Shown: piece by piece, positions 1 through 6,207 of the stretch
How positions within the stretch are numbered: position 1 is the stretch's first letter
How the letters are laid out: each line of letters opens with the position of its first letter
Assembly (NCBI GenBank): GCA_031373785.1
Contig: JANMNE010000306.1
Span: 1 to 7,199, forward strand
Origin: JAENVT01 sp031373785
GTDB taxonomy: Bacteria > Actinomycetota > Acidimicrobiia > Acidimicrobiales > Ilumatobacteraceae
Direction: 5' to 3'
DNA length: 7,199 bases
Made by a program: the position numbers and the translations under genes
The notes under the pieces: model-generated
The model's database searches: none
Told to the model about the DNA's origin: nothing
The model's input: the letters and a program-made list of their open reading frames with translations, nothing else

Positions 1-17
1 CAGAACTGGGGGTTCTG
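1..17. promoter_or_regulatory. Inverted repeat abutting the permease start codon
   Basis: A perfect 6-bp inverted repeat, CAGAAC (1-6) and GTTCTG (12-17) around the 5-nt centre TGGGG, ends one base before the ATG at 19. It could be a repressor operator or a small mRNA hairpin that hides the G-run which would act as ribosome binding site. The window begins at its first base, so a longer palindrome cannot be excluded. No regulator gene is visible nearby. Confidence 0.35.
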
Positions 18-18
18 T

Positions 19-1671
19 ATGACAACCATGGACGAAGACCGCGATCATCTGCATGCCATGGGCTACGCCCAAGAGTTGCACCGCGGCATGAGCACGTTCA
101 GCAACTTCGCCATTAGTTTCTCGATCATCTCGATCCTCGCCGGAGGAATGACGAGCTTCTGGCTCGGCATGGCCACCGGCGGTCCACGAGTGATCACCAT
201 CGGCTGGATCGTGGTCGGCTTCTTTGCCCTCCTCGTCGGCATGTCGATGGGCGAGATCTGCTCGGCCTATCCGACTGCGGGTGGCTTGTACTACTGGTCG
301 GCGAAGCTGGCAAAGAAGAACGCGGCCCGCTGGTCGTGGTTCACCGGATACTTCAACCTGCTCGGCCAGATCGGCGTCATCGCCTCGGTCGACTACGCGT
401 TGTCGATCTTCATCGCCTACTTCATTCGGATGTTCGACGACGGCTACCGACTCACCGTTGGTGGCATCTTCGTGATCTTTCTGCTGGTGCTGATCGCTCA
501 CGGCTTGCTCAACACGTTCCGCATCGACCTGGTCAAGGTCATGGGCGACATCAGCGTGTGGTGGCACGTCGTCGGCGTGGTCATCATCGCCGGCGTGCTC
601 TTCATCGCCCCGAGCAACAAGCGTGGCATCGGTGGTGCGTTCGACAAGGCGCCGCCGGGGTTGACGGGGTGGACGGGCGGTGTCTTCATCAGTGTCTACC
701 TCTTTGGGCTCGGCTTGTTGCTTGCTCAATACACCATCACCGGATTCGATGCGTCTGCTCACGTCAGCGAGGAGACCAAAGGTGCGCGCACCGAGGCGCC
801 GAAGGCGATCGTGCGCTCGATCTACATCTCGGCGATTGCCGCGCTGGTGCTGAACCTGGCGATGATCGCGGCGCTGCCGAAGAAGGGCGCCGACGGCGAC
901 GCGATTTACGGCGGGTTGGTGTTCGGCGATGCCAAGGACCCGTTCCTCGTCAACGCGGCACCCCGGCTGATCTCCAGCGCGGTCGGGTCAGGTACTGCGA
1001 AGTTCCTGGTGTTCATTGCCATCGTCGGCCAGTTCTTCTGCGGATTGGCCTCGGTCACCGCCAACAGCCGCATGATCTACGCCTTCAGCCGTGACGGGGC
1101 CTTGCCCGGTTCCAAGCACTGGCACAAGATCAACAAGAAGACGCGTACGCCAACGAACTCGGTGTGGCTCGGCGTCACGCTGTCGGCCATCGTCGGCGCC
1201 TCGTCGCTGTACGTCAGGGGTACCGGTGCTGGTCGCTACTCGACAGCGTTCTTCGCGATGACGGGCATCTGTGTGATCGGGCTCTACATCGCCTATGCGA
1301 TCCCGATCTATCTGCGGCTGACCAACCCCGACTTCCAGACCGGGCCGTGGAACCTGAAGGGGTACCACAAGCTGATCGGGTGGACCTCAATTGCGTGGAT
1401 CGCGTTCATCACGGTGCTGTTCTTCGCTCCGTTGTTCTGGCCCTTCTGGCCGATCTGGGGTAGCAAGAACAACTTTCTGACGACTGACGCCGGGGATAAG
1501 TTCTTCCGGCAGAACAACTTCAACTTCACCGGACCGCTGATCATCTTGGGGGCCGTAGCCATCATGCTGTACTGGGCCCTGAGTGGTAAGAAGTGGTTCA
1601 CCGGTCCGAAGGTGCAAGGCACGAAAGAGGAACTGTTGGCAATCGAGCGGGAGCTCGACGCACTCAACTGA
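19..1671 (+). CDS. APC-superfamily amino acid/choline-type permease
   Basis: A 550-residue integral membrane transporter, expected to import an amino acid, GABA or an amino alcohol with a cation. About twelve hydrophobic segments are visible, roughly at residues 26-50, 57-79, 109-136, 147-165, 178-198, 221-245, 265-287, 327-350, 376-398, 406-430, 450-478 and 503-523. PTAGGLYYW (85-93), the following WSWFTGYFNLLGQ stretch (105-117) and TGFDASAHVSEET (241-253) are hallmarks of the amino acid/choline transporter branch (fungal Uga4/Hnm1 and plant BAT1-like). The short C-terminal tail with WFTGP and an acidic end is also typical. Length is normal for the family. The ATG at 19 follows a G-run about 7 nt upstream; an in-frame ATG at 28 is an alternative start. 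A strong hairpin 20 nt after the stop isolates it from the next gene. Family assignment is secure; the substrate is not. Confidence 0.9.
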   Translation: MTTMDEDRDHLHAMGYAQELHRGMSTFSNFAISFSIISILAGGMTSFWLGMATGGPRVITIGWIVVGFFALLVGMSMGEICSAYPTAGGLYYWSAKLAKKNAARWSWFTGYFNLLGQIGVIASVDYALSIFIAYFIRMFDDGYRLTVGGIFVIFLLVLIAHGLLNTFRIDLVKVMGDISVWWHVVGVVIIAGVLFIAPSNKRGIGGAFDKAPPGLTGWTGGVFISVYLFGLGLLLAQYTITGFDASAHVSEETKGARTEAPKAIVRSIYISAIAALVLNLAMIAALPKKGADGDAIYGGLVFGDAKDPFLVNAAPRLISSAVGSGTAKFLVFIAIVGQFFCGLASVTANSRMIYAFSRDGALPGSKHWHKINKKTRTPTNSVWLGVTLSAIVGASSLYVRGTGAGRYSTAFFAMTGICVIGLYIAYAIPIYLRLTNPDFQTGPWNLKGYHKLIGWTSIAWIAFITVLFFAPLFWPFWPIWGSKNNFLTTDAGDKFFRQNNFNFTGPLIILGAVAIMLYWALSGKKWFTGPKVQGTKEELLAIERELDALN

Positions 1672-1691
1672 TCGTTCTGCGTCGACAGACA

Positions 1692-1727
1692 GAAATGGGG
1701 CTGCTTCGGGGGAGGCAGCCCCATTTC
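1692..1727. terminator. Strong hairpin terminator after the permease
   Basis: A perfect 13-bp stem is formed by GAAATGGGGCTGC (1692-1704) and GCAGCCCCATTTC (1715-1727) around a 10-nt loop. The A-run/T-run ends of the stem allow it to work in either direction, although no long U-tract follows. It lies 20 nt after the permease stop and ends 19 nt before the next start codon, so it probably ends permease transcription. The next gene then needs its own promoter. Confidence 0.75.
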
Positions 1728-1732
1728 GCGTC

Positions 1733-1738
1733 TACGGT
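1733..1738 (+). promoter_or_regulatory. Candidate -10 element for a leaderless PPOX transcript
   Basis: TACGGT fits the actinobacterial TANNNT -10 pattern and ends 8 nt before the ATG at 1747. That spacing would place transcription start at or beside the start codon. No Shine-Dalgarno sequence is visible between the terminator hairpin and the ATG. No convincing -35 is seen, because that position falls in the hairpin. Confidence 0.4.
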
Positions 1739-1746
1739 TTGGTTGC

Positions 1747-2163
1747 ATGGACCTTCATCCCGAACTCGCCTTTGCGATCGACATCGGCGTCCACGGCCAC
1801 CTCGTCACGCTCAACGCCGACGGGTCGCCGCAGGTGACGTTGATCTGGGTCGGACGCGACGGTGACGAACTGCTCGTCGCCCATCTCGGCGCCGGCCAGA
1901 AGCTGCGCAACATCGAACGCGATCCCCGCGTGGTGTTGAGCATCGAGTTGCCCGGCACGAACCCGATTGGGTTGCACAACTACGCAGTGCTGCACGGCTC
2001 GGCGCGGGTCACGCCCGGTGGCGCACCCGAGCTGTTGCAGCAGTTGGCCGCCCTGTTCCTCGGCGAGAGCGTGAAGTTCCCGCCGATGGACGATCCGCCG
2101 CCCGGGAGCATCATCCGCATCACCGTCGACCGCGTCACCGGCTCGGGGCCCTGGGTCAGCTGA
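1747..2163 (+). CDS. PPOX-fold F420/flavin-dependent oxidoreductase
   Basis: A 138-residue soluble protein of the pyridoxamine-5'-phosphate-oxidase-like split-barrel fold. The opening resembles small actinobacterial PPOX-class proteins of the Rv1155 type: a stretch with HLVTLNADGSPQVTLIWVG (residues 18-36), then GDELLVAHLGAGQKLRNIERDPRV, where a polar KxxNIxRDPRV segment is expected to contact cofactor phosphate. The C-terminus GSGPWV (132-137) is also typical of the group. In such proteins a flavin or deazaflavin (F420) is used to reduce small substrates; the substrate here is unknown. The ATG at 1747 has no ribosome binding site but is preceded by a -10-like TACGGT, suggesting leaderless translation. 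Its last 8 bp overlap the convergent phosphotransferase gene. Confidence 0.85.
   Translation: MDLHPELAFAIDIGVHGHLVTLNADGSPQVTLIWVGRDGDELLVAHLGAGQKLRNIERDPRVVLSIELPGTNPIGLHNYAVLHGSARVTPGGAPELLQQLAALFLGESVKFPPMDDPPPGSIIRITVDRVTGSGPWVS
2156..2163. other. Shared palindromic stop-codon overlap of two convergent genes
   Basis: The octamer TCAGCTGA is its own reverse complement. Read on + it supplies the TGA of the PPOX gene (2161-2163), and read on - it supplies the TGA of the phosphotransferase (2156-2158). Both proteins end in serine, encoded by AGC within the same palindrome. No room exists for a terminator between the two genes, so their transcripts must overlap. Confidence 0.9.
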
Positions 2164-3067
2164 TCGGGCTTGCCGAGTCCGCCAGCCAACCCTCGAACTC
2201 GGGCCGACCGGCAAGACGTTCGCAGTTGCTGAGGCGTTCGTTTGCGTACGACACGAAGTCCGTGTCGAGCGTGCTGATTGCCTGCTGCACCACGGCCCAC
2301 ATGCCTTCGCGGAACTCACTCATCATCTTCATCAGTTGCAGTCGAGCCCACGACGACTTGGTGACCTGTCCGAAGTAGAGGGTCAGCAACCGTTCCTCGG
2401 CGGCATGGTTGAGCTCGCTGTTGACGCTGAGGTTGCCGAGGTCGAAGAACACGTCGTTCATCCCGGCGTACTCGAAGTCGAGCAGCCACACGCGGCCGTT
2501 GGCGAACAGCACGTTGCCGGGCAACAGGTCGTTGTGGCACGGCACGAGCGGTGTTGGCGCCCGGGCAAACGCGGCCTCGATTCGGCGGCTCAACTGGTGG
2601 AGAGGTTCGTAGGCCCGCGGTGGCATGACGCCACGGGCCGACGCATCGCGAGCGTGCCACTCGACGACGCGATGGATCGGAAATGCGCCACCGAGTGCAC
2701 CGCTGTCGTGAAAGCGGCGGACCAGATCGACGACGTCGACGAGCCGTTCACTGAACGGCGTCGGCTCGAGGTGATACCCCGCGACGAGCTCGGTGACGAG
2801 GGTCCCGACTCCCTCGAGCATGCCCAGCACCGCCGGTCCGATGCCGAGCTCAGCGGCCCGCTGCGCCGCCTCGGCTTCGTAGGCCCGATCGATCCCCAAC
2901 AGTTCAGTGCGTTCGCCGGGGATGCGAACCACGTACTCGCCGTGGTCGGTCGTTGCGACGAAGTTCCGGTTGGTGATGCCGCCGCTCAGTGGACGGATCT
3001 GGACGTCTTCTCCAGCGAAGAGGCTGCTGGCGCGCACGAGCCTTTCGACGTCTGCCCTCTCGTTCAC
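2156..3067 (-). CDS. Choline/ethanolamine kinase-like phosphotransferase
   Basis: A 303-residue member of the choline kinase/aminoglycoside phosphotransferase superfamily, which moves the ATP gamma-phosphate to a hydroxyl of a small molecule. Visible motifs in order are the nucleotide loop PLSGGITNRNF (26-36), YVVRIPG (45-51), the Brenner-type catalytic motif CHNDLLPGN (177-185, with D180 the likely base and N185 a metal ligand) and LLDFEYAGMNDVFFDLGN (195-212, D197 metal-binding). The DFEYAxxN...FDLgN form is characteristic of choline/ethanolamine (LicA-like) kinases rather than antibiotic-modifying enzymes. I chose the GTG at 3065-3067 because it starts 25 residues before the SGG loop. The frame stays open far upstream, but only as antisense of the FGGY kinase. 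It is divergent from that kinase by 33 bp and overlaps the PPOX gene tail-to-tail. Substrate is inferred, not shown. Confidence 0.85.
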   Translation of the reverse strand: MNERADVERLVRASSLFAGEDVQIRPLSGGITNRNFVATTDHGEYVVRIPGERTELLGIDRAYEAEAAQRAAELGIGPAVLGMLEGVGTLVTELVAGYHLEPTPFSERLVDVVDLVRRFHDSGALGGAFPIHRVVEWHARDASARGVMPPRAYEPLHQLSRRIEAAFARAPTPLVPCHNDLLPGNVLFANGRVWLLDFEYAGMNDVFFDLGNLSVNSELNHAAEERLLTLYFGQVTKSSWARLQLMKMMSEFREGMWAVVQQAISTLDTDFVSYANERLSNCERLAGRPEFEGWLADSASPIS

Positions 3068-3100
3068 AACCAACGGTGTAGCACGTCGTAACCTCGCCGC
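3068..3100. promoter_or_regulatory. Compact divergent promoter region between two kinases
   Basis: Only 33 bp separate the GTG starts of the phosphotransferase (-) and the FGGY kinase (+). On +, TAACCT (3089-3094) matches TANNNT and ends 6 nt before the GTG at 3101. On -, TACACC (read from 3080 to 3075) ends 7 nt before the GTG at 3067. Neither start has a Shine-Dalgarno sequence. Both transcripts are therefore likely leaderless, and -35 elements would lie inside the opposite gene. Confidence 0.4.
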
Positions 3101-4603
3101 GTGACGTCTGAATGCGTGCTGGCGATCGACTTGGGTACCGGTGGTCCGAAGGTTGCACTCGTTTCCGCCGACGGCACGACGGTCGCGTGGTCGAGCCGGC
3201 CGGTCGCGACACGGTTCATCGATGGCGGCGGAGCCGAGCAGGATCCCGAAGAGATGTGGACGGCGATCGTCGCCGCGACTCACGCGACGATCGAGGCCAC
3301 GGCGCGGCCAGTTCCACCGATCGTCGCCGTCGCGGTGACGAGTCAGTACATGAGCACCGTCCCCGTCGCTGCCAACGGGATGCCGACCGGTCCGTGTGTG
3401 ATTTGGATGGATACGCGCGGGGCCGAACACAACCTGTCGTTGCTGACCGACGAATCGTTCGCCCTGTTCGTCGAACGCCACGGCCTGCTTCCGTTGCCGA
3501 GCGGCAACGACAACGTCGCTCACATCCACGTGCTGCGCACGCTGCACCCAGAGGCCTACGCGGCCGCCGCAGCGTTCCTCGAGCCGATGGACTACGTCAA
3601 CGCTCGACTGACCGGCACACTCGGCGCGACGCAGTCGACGGCGTTCGGGCAGATGGTCTGCGACAACCGCACGTGGGGCCGCACCGAGTACGACGCCGAG
3701 TTGGTCTCGGCGACCCACCTCGACCCCGACAAGTTGGCGCCGCTGATGCCGATGAACGGAATCGTCGGGACCGTGACGACTGCCGCTGCTCGAGAACTGG
3801 GCATCGCCGAGGGCTTGCCAGTGACGACGGGAACGATCGATTCGATCACGTCGGCGATCGGCAGCGGCGCGCTGACGACACGCGACGCATCGATCATCGT
3901 CGGCACGACGTCGGTGGTCGGTGCGCACATCGGCGAGCACCGCGGCGATCTCGGCGCCGGCATCTTCGTCGTGCCGAGCCCGCTGACCGGGATGTACTGC
4001 GTGATGGCCGAGAACGGTGTCGGCGGCCGGGCGTTGGAGTGGGCGATGAGGTTGTTCGGCTATCGCGAGGACTACGAGGCGGCAACGGGTGATGCGGTTT
4101 CCGTGTCGGCAGGAGCCGAGGGCGTGGAGTTCATGCCGTGGCTGCTCGGCTCGATCGCGCCGCAACCCAACGACGCCATTCGCGCTGCGTTCACCGGCCT
4201 CTCGCTGCATCACGATCGGCGGCACATGGTCCGCGCCGTCATGGAGGGTGTTGCCGTCAACCTCGCCTGGTTGCTCCCGGTGGTCGAGTCGTTCGTCGGG
4301 CATGACTTTGCGACGATGCGGTTCGGTGGAGGTGGTGCACAGAGTGACCTCTGGGCCCAACTGCTGGCCGATGCTCTCGACCATCCTGTTCACCAGATGG
4401 AGGATCCGCGTGCCACCAATGCGCGGGGTGCTTCGTTCCTCGCGTTCTCGATCCTCGGCACGCTGTCGATCGACGATGTGCCGTCGTTGTTGCGCACCCG
4501 AGCCATTCGCCAACCTGATCCCGGCAGCCGCGATGGCATGGATCGAGCGCTTCGCCGGCTGAACGAACTTCACCGAGCGCTCGCAAACTTGACCAACTAC
4601 TGA
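3101..4603 (+). CDS. FGGY-family carbohydrate kinase
   Basis: A 500-residue ATP-dependent sugar or polyol kinase of the FGGY family, normal in length and complete. The N-terminal ribonuclease-H-like domain opens with the phosphate loop VLAIDLGTGGPKVALV (6-21). GGGAEQDPEEMW (43-54), VTSQYMSTV and VIWMDTRG follow in their usual order. GTIDS carries the likely catalytic base D247. The C-terminal domain has GTTSVVGAH, the segment AAFTGLSLHHDRRHMVRAVME (362-382, which fits the second FGGY signature) and the ATP-site RFGGGGAQSDLWAQLLAD (407-424). The sequence looks closest to xylulokinase-like members, but the substrate cannot be read from it. The GTG start lies directly before the conserved first strand and has a -10-like TAACCT 6 nt upstream. 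The gene is divergent from the choline-kinase-like gene, so the two may be co-regulated. Confidence 0.9.
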   Translation: MTSECVLAIDLGTGGPKVALVSADGTTVAWSSRPVATRFIDGGGAEQDPEEMWTAIVAATHATIEATARPVPPIVAVAVTSQYMSTVPVAANGMPTGPCVIWMDTRGAEHNLSLLTDESFALFVERHGLLPLPSGNDNVAHIHVLRTLHPEAYAAAAAFLEPMDYVNARLTGTLGATQSTAFGQMVCDNRTWGRTEYDAELVSATHLDPDKLAPLMPMNGIVGTVTTAAARELGIAEGLPVTTGTIDSITSAIGSGALTTRDASIIVGTTSVVGAHIGEHRGDLGAGIFVVPSPLTGMYCVMAENGVGGRALEWAMRLFGYREDYEAATGDAVSVSAGAEGVEFMPWLLGSIAPQPNDAIRAAFTGLSLHHDRRHMVRAVMEGVAVNLAWLLPVVESFVGHDFATMRFGGGGAQSDLWAQLLADALDHPVHQMEDPRATNARGASFLAFSILGTLSIDDVPSLLRTRAIRQPDPGSRDGMDRALRRLNELHRALANLTNY

Positions 4604-4633
4604 ACCTTTGTTCGTCGACACTTGAGTCAGTTG

Positions 4634-4646
4634 CGGCGTTGCGCCG
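4634..4646 (+). terminator. Weak hairpin after the FGGY kinase
   Basis: CGGCG (4634-4638) and CGCCG (4642-4646) can form a 5-bp stem with a TTG loop, 30 nt after the FGGY stop. No T-tract follows. It may be a weak terminator or a chance GC-rich hairpin. Confidence 0.25.
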
Positions 4647-4694
4647 ATGCCATGACTGGAACGGGCGGGCGCCGACCAGGCACCTCGTAAGGGC

Positions 4695-4700
4695 AAGGGA
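4695..4700 (+). promoter_or_regulatory. Ribosome binding site of the secreted-protein pseudogene
   Basis: AAGGGA lies 6 nt before the GTG at 4707. It is the clearest Shine-Dalgarno-like site in the window and decides that start. It contrasts with the neighbouring genes, which seem to be leaderless. Confidence 0.5.
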
Positions 4701-4706
4701 CGGAAC

Positions 4707-5358
4707 GTGAAATCTCGAATGGTGCGGTTGGCTGCTGCGTGCGCAGTGGCCGGTTCACTCGTTGGCGGGTTCGATCACGGGCGGGTGTCTGCTGCGGGCA
4801 ACCAGGCCCCCTGGTCACCAGTGGCTCGGCGACGGTTCGGTACGAGGACGTGTACACGGTTCGCTTCACGGCGTCCGATCCCGAGGGCTCGGCCCTCACC
4901 GAGGTGACGCCGCCGGTCAACGACGACTGGATCAGTTGCGACCAGGGCCCGGCGACCGACTTCACATGCGACTACACGTCAAGCCGATACTACGACGCGA
5001 CACCGATTCCGGCGACGCCCTTTCAGCGCACGATCACCTACAGCGTCACCGACGGCACCAGCACATCGACCGCCACGTCCGATCTGATGATCGACATCGC
5101 CGACGGGCAGACCAGCACCGATGTTCGCATCACGGTCGACGACGACGCGATCGATGAGCCGACCGAGTACTTCATCGTGTCCGCATCCGTCAGATCGTCA
5201 GGATTCCGTCGAGTGCGACCGGCGATGCCGACATCGTCGTGATCGGGCCGTCGGGCAACGACGACCTCGTGCGCATGATGCAGATCCGGGTCGACCGTGA
5301 CCGTCATCATCACGGTGGCTCCGTGATGGCGCTGCTACGTGGGCGGACGTGCGACTGA
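4707..5358 (+). pseudogene. Frameshifted secreted Calx-beta/Ig-like protein
   Basis: Three successive reading frames together look like one secreted surface protein. Frame one, from the GTG at 4707, gives a signal peptide: basic MKSRMVR, a hydrophobic core LAAACAVAGSLVGG and a VSA-AG cleavage site near residue 29. Adding one C to the five-C run at 4807-4811 would join it to the next frame, which reads LVTSGSATVRYEDVYTV and on through DPEGSALTEVTPP, an Ig/cadherin-like stretch. A Calx-beta-like end follows, with VRITVDDDAIDEPTEYFIV near 5126-5179. A second -1 shift between about 5189 and 5214 is needed to reach ATGDADIVVIGPSGNDD, the expected last strands of that domain. The following residues to the TGA at 5356-5358 look non-coding. 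The gene is far shorter than typical multi-repeat Calx-beta proteins, so it is likely a decayed remnant. The C-run shift could instead be a sequencing error or phase variation. Confidence 0.6.
5308..5328. terminator. Stem-loop between the pseudogene and the EF-hand gene
   Basis: CATCACGG (5308-5315) and CCGTGATG (5321-5328) form a perfect 8-bp stem around a TGGCT loop. It sits 38 bp beyond the 3' end of the minus-strand EF-hand gene and at the 3' end of the plus-strand pseudogene, so it could serve as a two-way terminator. There is no T-tract on either side. Confidence 0.4.
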
Positions 5359-5365
5359 GCGCCGC

Positions 5366-5605
5366 TCAGTCGTCGTTGTCGAGCTTGTCGAGCACCTTGT
5401 GCGCCGCTTCGGCGATCGCACCCTTGATCCCGCCCTCTTCGGCGATCTCCTCCAGCCGGGCGTCGACCAGACCGAGACGTGCCCGTTCGTGATCGATCAC
5501 ACCGATCTCGCCATCACCATCGAGATCGTAGGTTTCCAGCTCGAGCTCCTCGGCCGTTGGCTCGTCGTCGGTGGGCCCAGTGGAGACTTCGCTTTCGTCA
5601 GGCAT
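5366..5605 (-). CDS. Small acidic EF-hand-like protein
   Basis: A 79-residue, strongly acidic protein without signal peptide or membrane segment. The first 25 residues are rich in D, E, S and T and probably disordered. YDLDGDGEIGVID (26-38) fits an EF-hand calcium loop, with ligand positions D27, D29, D31 and a final D38 where E is more usual. The rest (about 40-79) looks helical: RARLGLVDARLEEIAEE, then KGAIAEAAHKVLDKLDNDD. One loop alone suggests a dimer or a non-classical calcium or metal role; I do not recognise a named family. The ATG at 5603-5605 has CATACT on the minus strand 6 nt upstream, a near-consensus -10 that would give a leaderless mRNA. The first 23 codons and this promoter recur in front of nuoA as part of a duplication. 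Confidence 0.7.
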   Translation of the reverse strand: MPDESEVSTGPTDDEPTAEELELETYDLDGDGEIGVIDHERARLGLVDARLEEIAEEGGIKGAIAEAAHKVLDKLDNDD

Positions 5606-5628
5606 GGTCCCAGTATGCCCGCATCGGC
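5537..5628. repeat. Duplicated block A, left copy (EF-hand gene 5' end)
   Basis: This 92-bp stretch is repeated at 6198-6289 with about five differences (about 95% identity). It covers the first 23 codons of the EF-hand gene, its -10-like element and about 23 bp upstream. Similarity fades just past 5628, where the two spacers become unrelated. This is the original position, because here the gene is complete. Confidence 0.85.
5612..5617 (-). promoter_or_regulatory. Candidate -10 of the EF-hand gene
   Basis: On the minus strand CATACT (one base from TATACT) ends 6 nt before the ATG at 5605. The same element and spacing persist in the duplicate at 6273-6278, so the copy may still fire. Confidence 0.35.
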
Positions 5629-5725
5629 GAGTGCCGCCTCAGCCAACGTCCGCCTCATGTGCGACCGATGCTCCGGGGACATCACGACTGCAGATCGCCG
5701 CTCGGTGCAGCGCTCCCACCTCGGT

Positions 5726-5829
5726 TCGGGCGCGATTTGTGCCCTCGGCGGCGTGATATTGGTCCCAACGAGGCTGGTCGGGCGCGATTCTTGCCACCGG
5801 CGGCGTGATATCGATCCCAACGAGCCCGA
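5726..5829. repeat. Two 52-bp imperfect tandem repeats
   Basis: Units 5726-5777 and 5778-5829 share TCGGGCGCGATT, CGGCGGCGTGATAT and TCCCAACGAG in register, with differences concentrated between these blocks and at the unit end. The period is exactly 52, so a reading frame would shift by one base per unit, which argues against a coding repeat. It may be a dispersed intergenic element or a regulator-binding array. It is absent from the second spacer, between the two nuoA copies. Confidence 0.75.
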
Positions 5830-5867
5830 TGGAGCCCGGCCGACATCCCCGCTCCGAACGGCGCAAC

Positions 5868-5884
5868 TATCATTTTGTATGACA
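5868..5884. promoter_or_regulatory. AT-rich inverted repeat (operator-like)
   Basis: TCAT (5870-5873) and ATGA (5879-5882) form an inverted repeat around TTTGT, extendable to TATCAT/ATGACA with one mismatch. This is an AT-rich island in GC-rich DNA. The left edge of the nuoA duplication (5880) falls inside its right arm. Small palindromes of this kind often serve as operators of toxin-antitoxin promoters, but this role is inferred only. Confidence 0.3.
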
Positions 5885-6207
5885 GAGCGAACGCGCCGCG
5901 CTTTTGCGGTGCGAATCACGCCGCGTAGTAGCGTCGGCCGCGATGTCAGACTTCTTGCGCGACTACCTCACGGTCGTCTGGTTCGGGGCGATCGCCCTGC
6001 TACTGGCCGGATTGTTGTTGGGCATCTCGGCACTGGTGCGGCCCAACAAGCCCTCGGTCGAGAAGCTGACCGCCTACGAGAGCGGCGTCGACCCCGTTGG
6101 CGATGGCTGGTCGCAGAGCCAGGTCCGCTACTACATCTTCGCCCTGCTGTTCGTGGTGTTCGACGTCGAAGCGGTGTTCATCTTCCCGTGGGCCACCCAG
6201 CTCGAGC
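5880..6207. repeat. Duplicated block C, left copy (nuoA promoter and 5' coding)
   Basis: This 328-bp stretch matches 6431-6758 with 12 substitutions and no gap (about 96% identity). Four differences lie upstream of the start codon and eight lie in codons. The match ends exactly at CTCGAGC, where the left copy switches to a copy of the EF-hand gene. Confidence 0.92.
5904..5934 (+). promoter_or_regulatory. Candidate promoter of the truncated nuoA
   Basis: TTGCGG (5904-5909) may be a -35. TAGCGT (5929-5934) fits TANNNT and ends 8 nt before the ATG at 5943; the overlapping TAGTAG (5926-5931) would give a 16-bp spacer. No Shine-Dalgarno sequence precedes the ATG, so a leaderless transcript is likely. 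The same elements and spacing occur before the intact nuoA. Confidence 0.4.

Larger units (their letters stand above)
5606..5942. other. Gene-free spacer before the truncated nuoA
   Basis: This 337-bp stretch separates the divergent EF-hand gene and the truncated nuoA. It contains a -10-like site for the minus-strand gene, two 52-bp tandem repeats, an AT-rich inverted repeat and the nuoA promoter copy. Short open frames run through it on both strands, but none has a recognisable domain or a convincing start, and I regard them as non-coding. Confidence 0.6.

Noticed and set aside
3068..4696. Very long open frame on the minus strand continuing upstream of the phosphotransferase
   Set aside because: It is antisense to the well-supported FGGY kinase and has low-complexity, Arg/His-rich content typical of shadow frames in high-GC DNA; phosphotransferase homology begins only near 3067.
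5726..5829. Possible CRISPR array
   Set aside because: Only two directly adjacent 52-bp units without spacers, and no cas genes in the window.
5639..5919. Minus-strand short frames in the left spacer as a possible vapB antitoxin
   Set aside because: No ribbon-helix-helix or AbrB-like pattern is visible, and the 52-bp repeats run through them out of frame.
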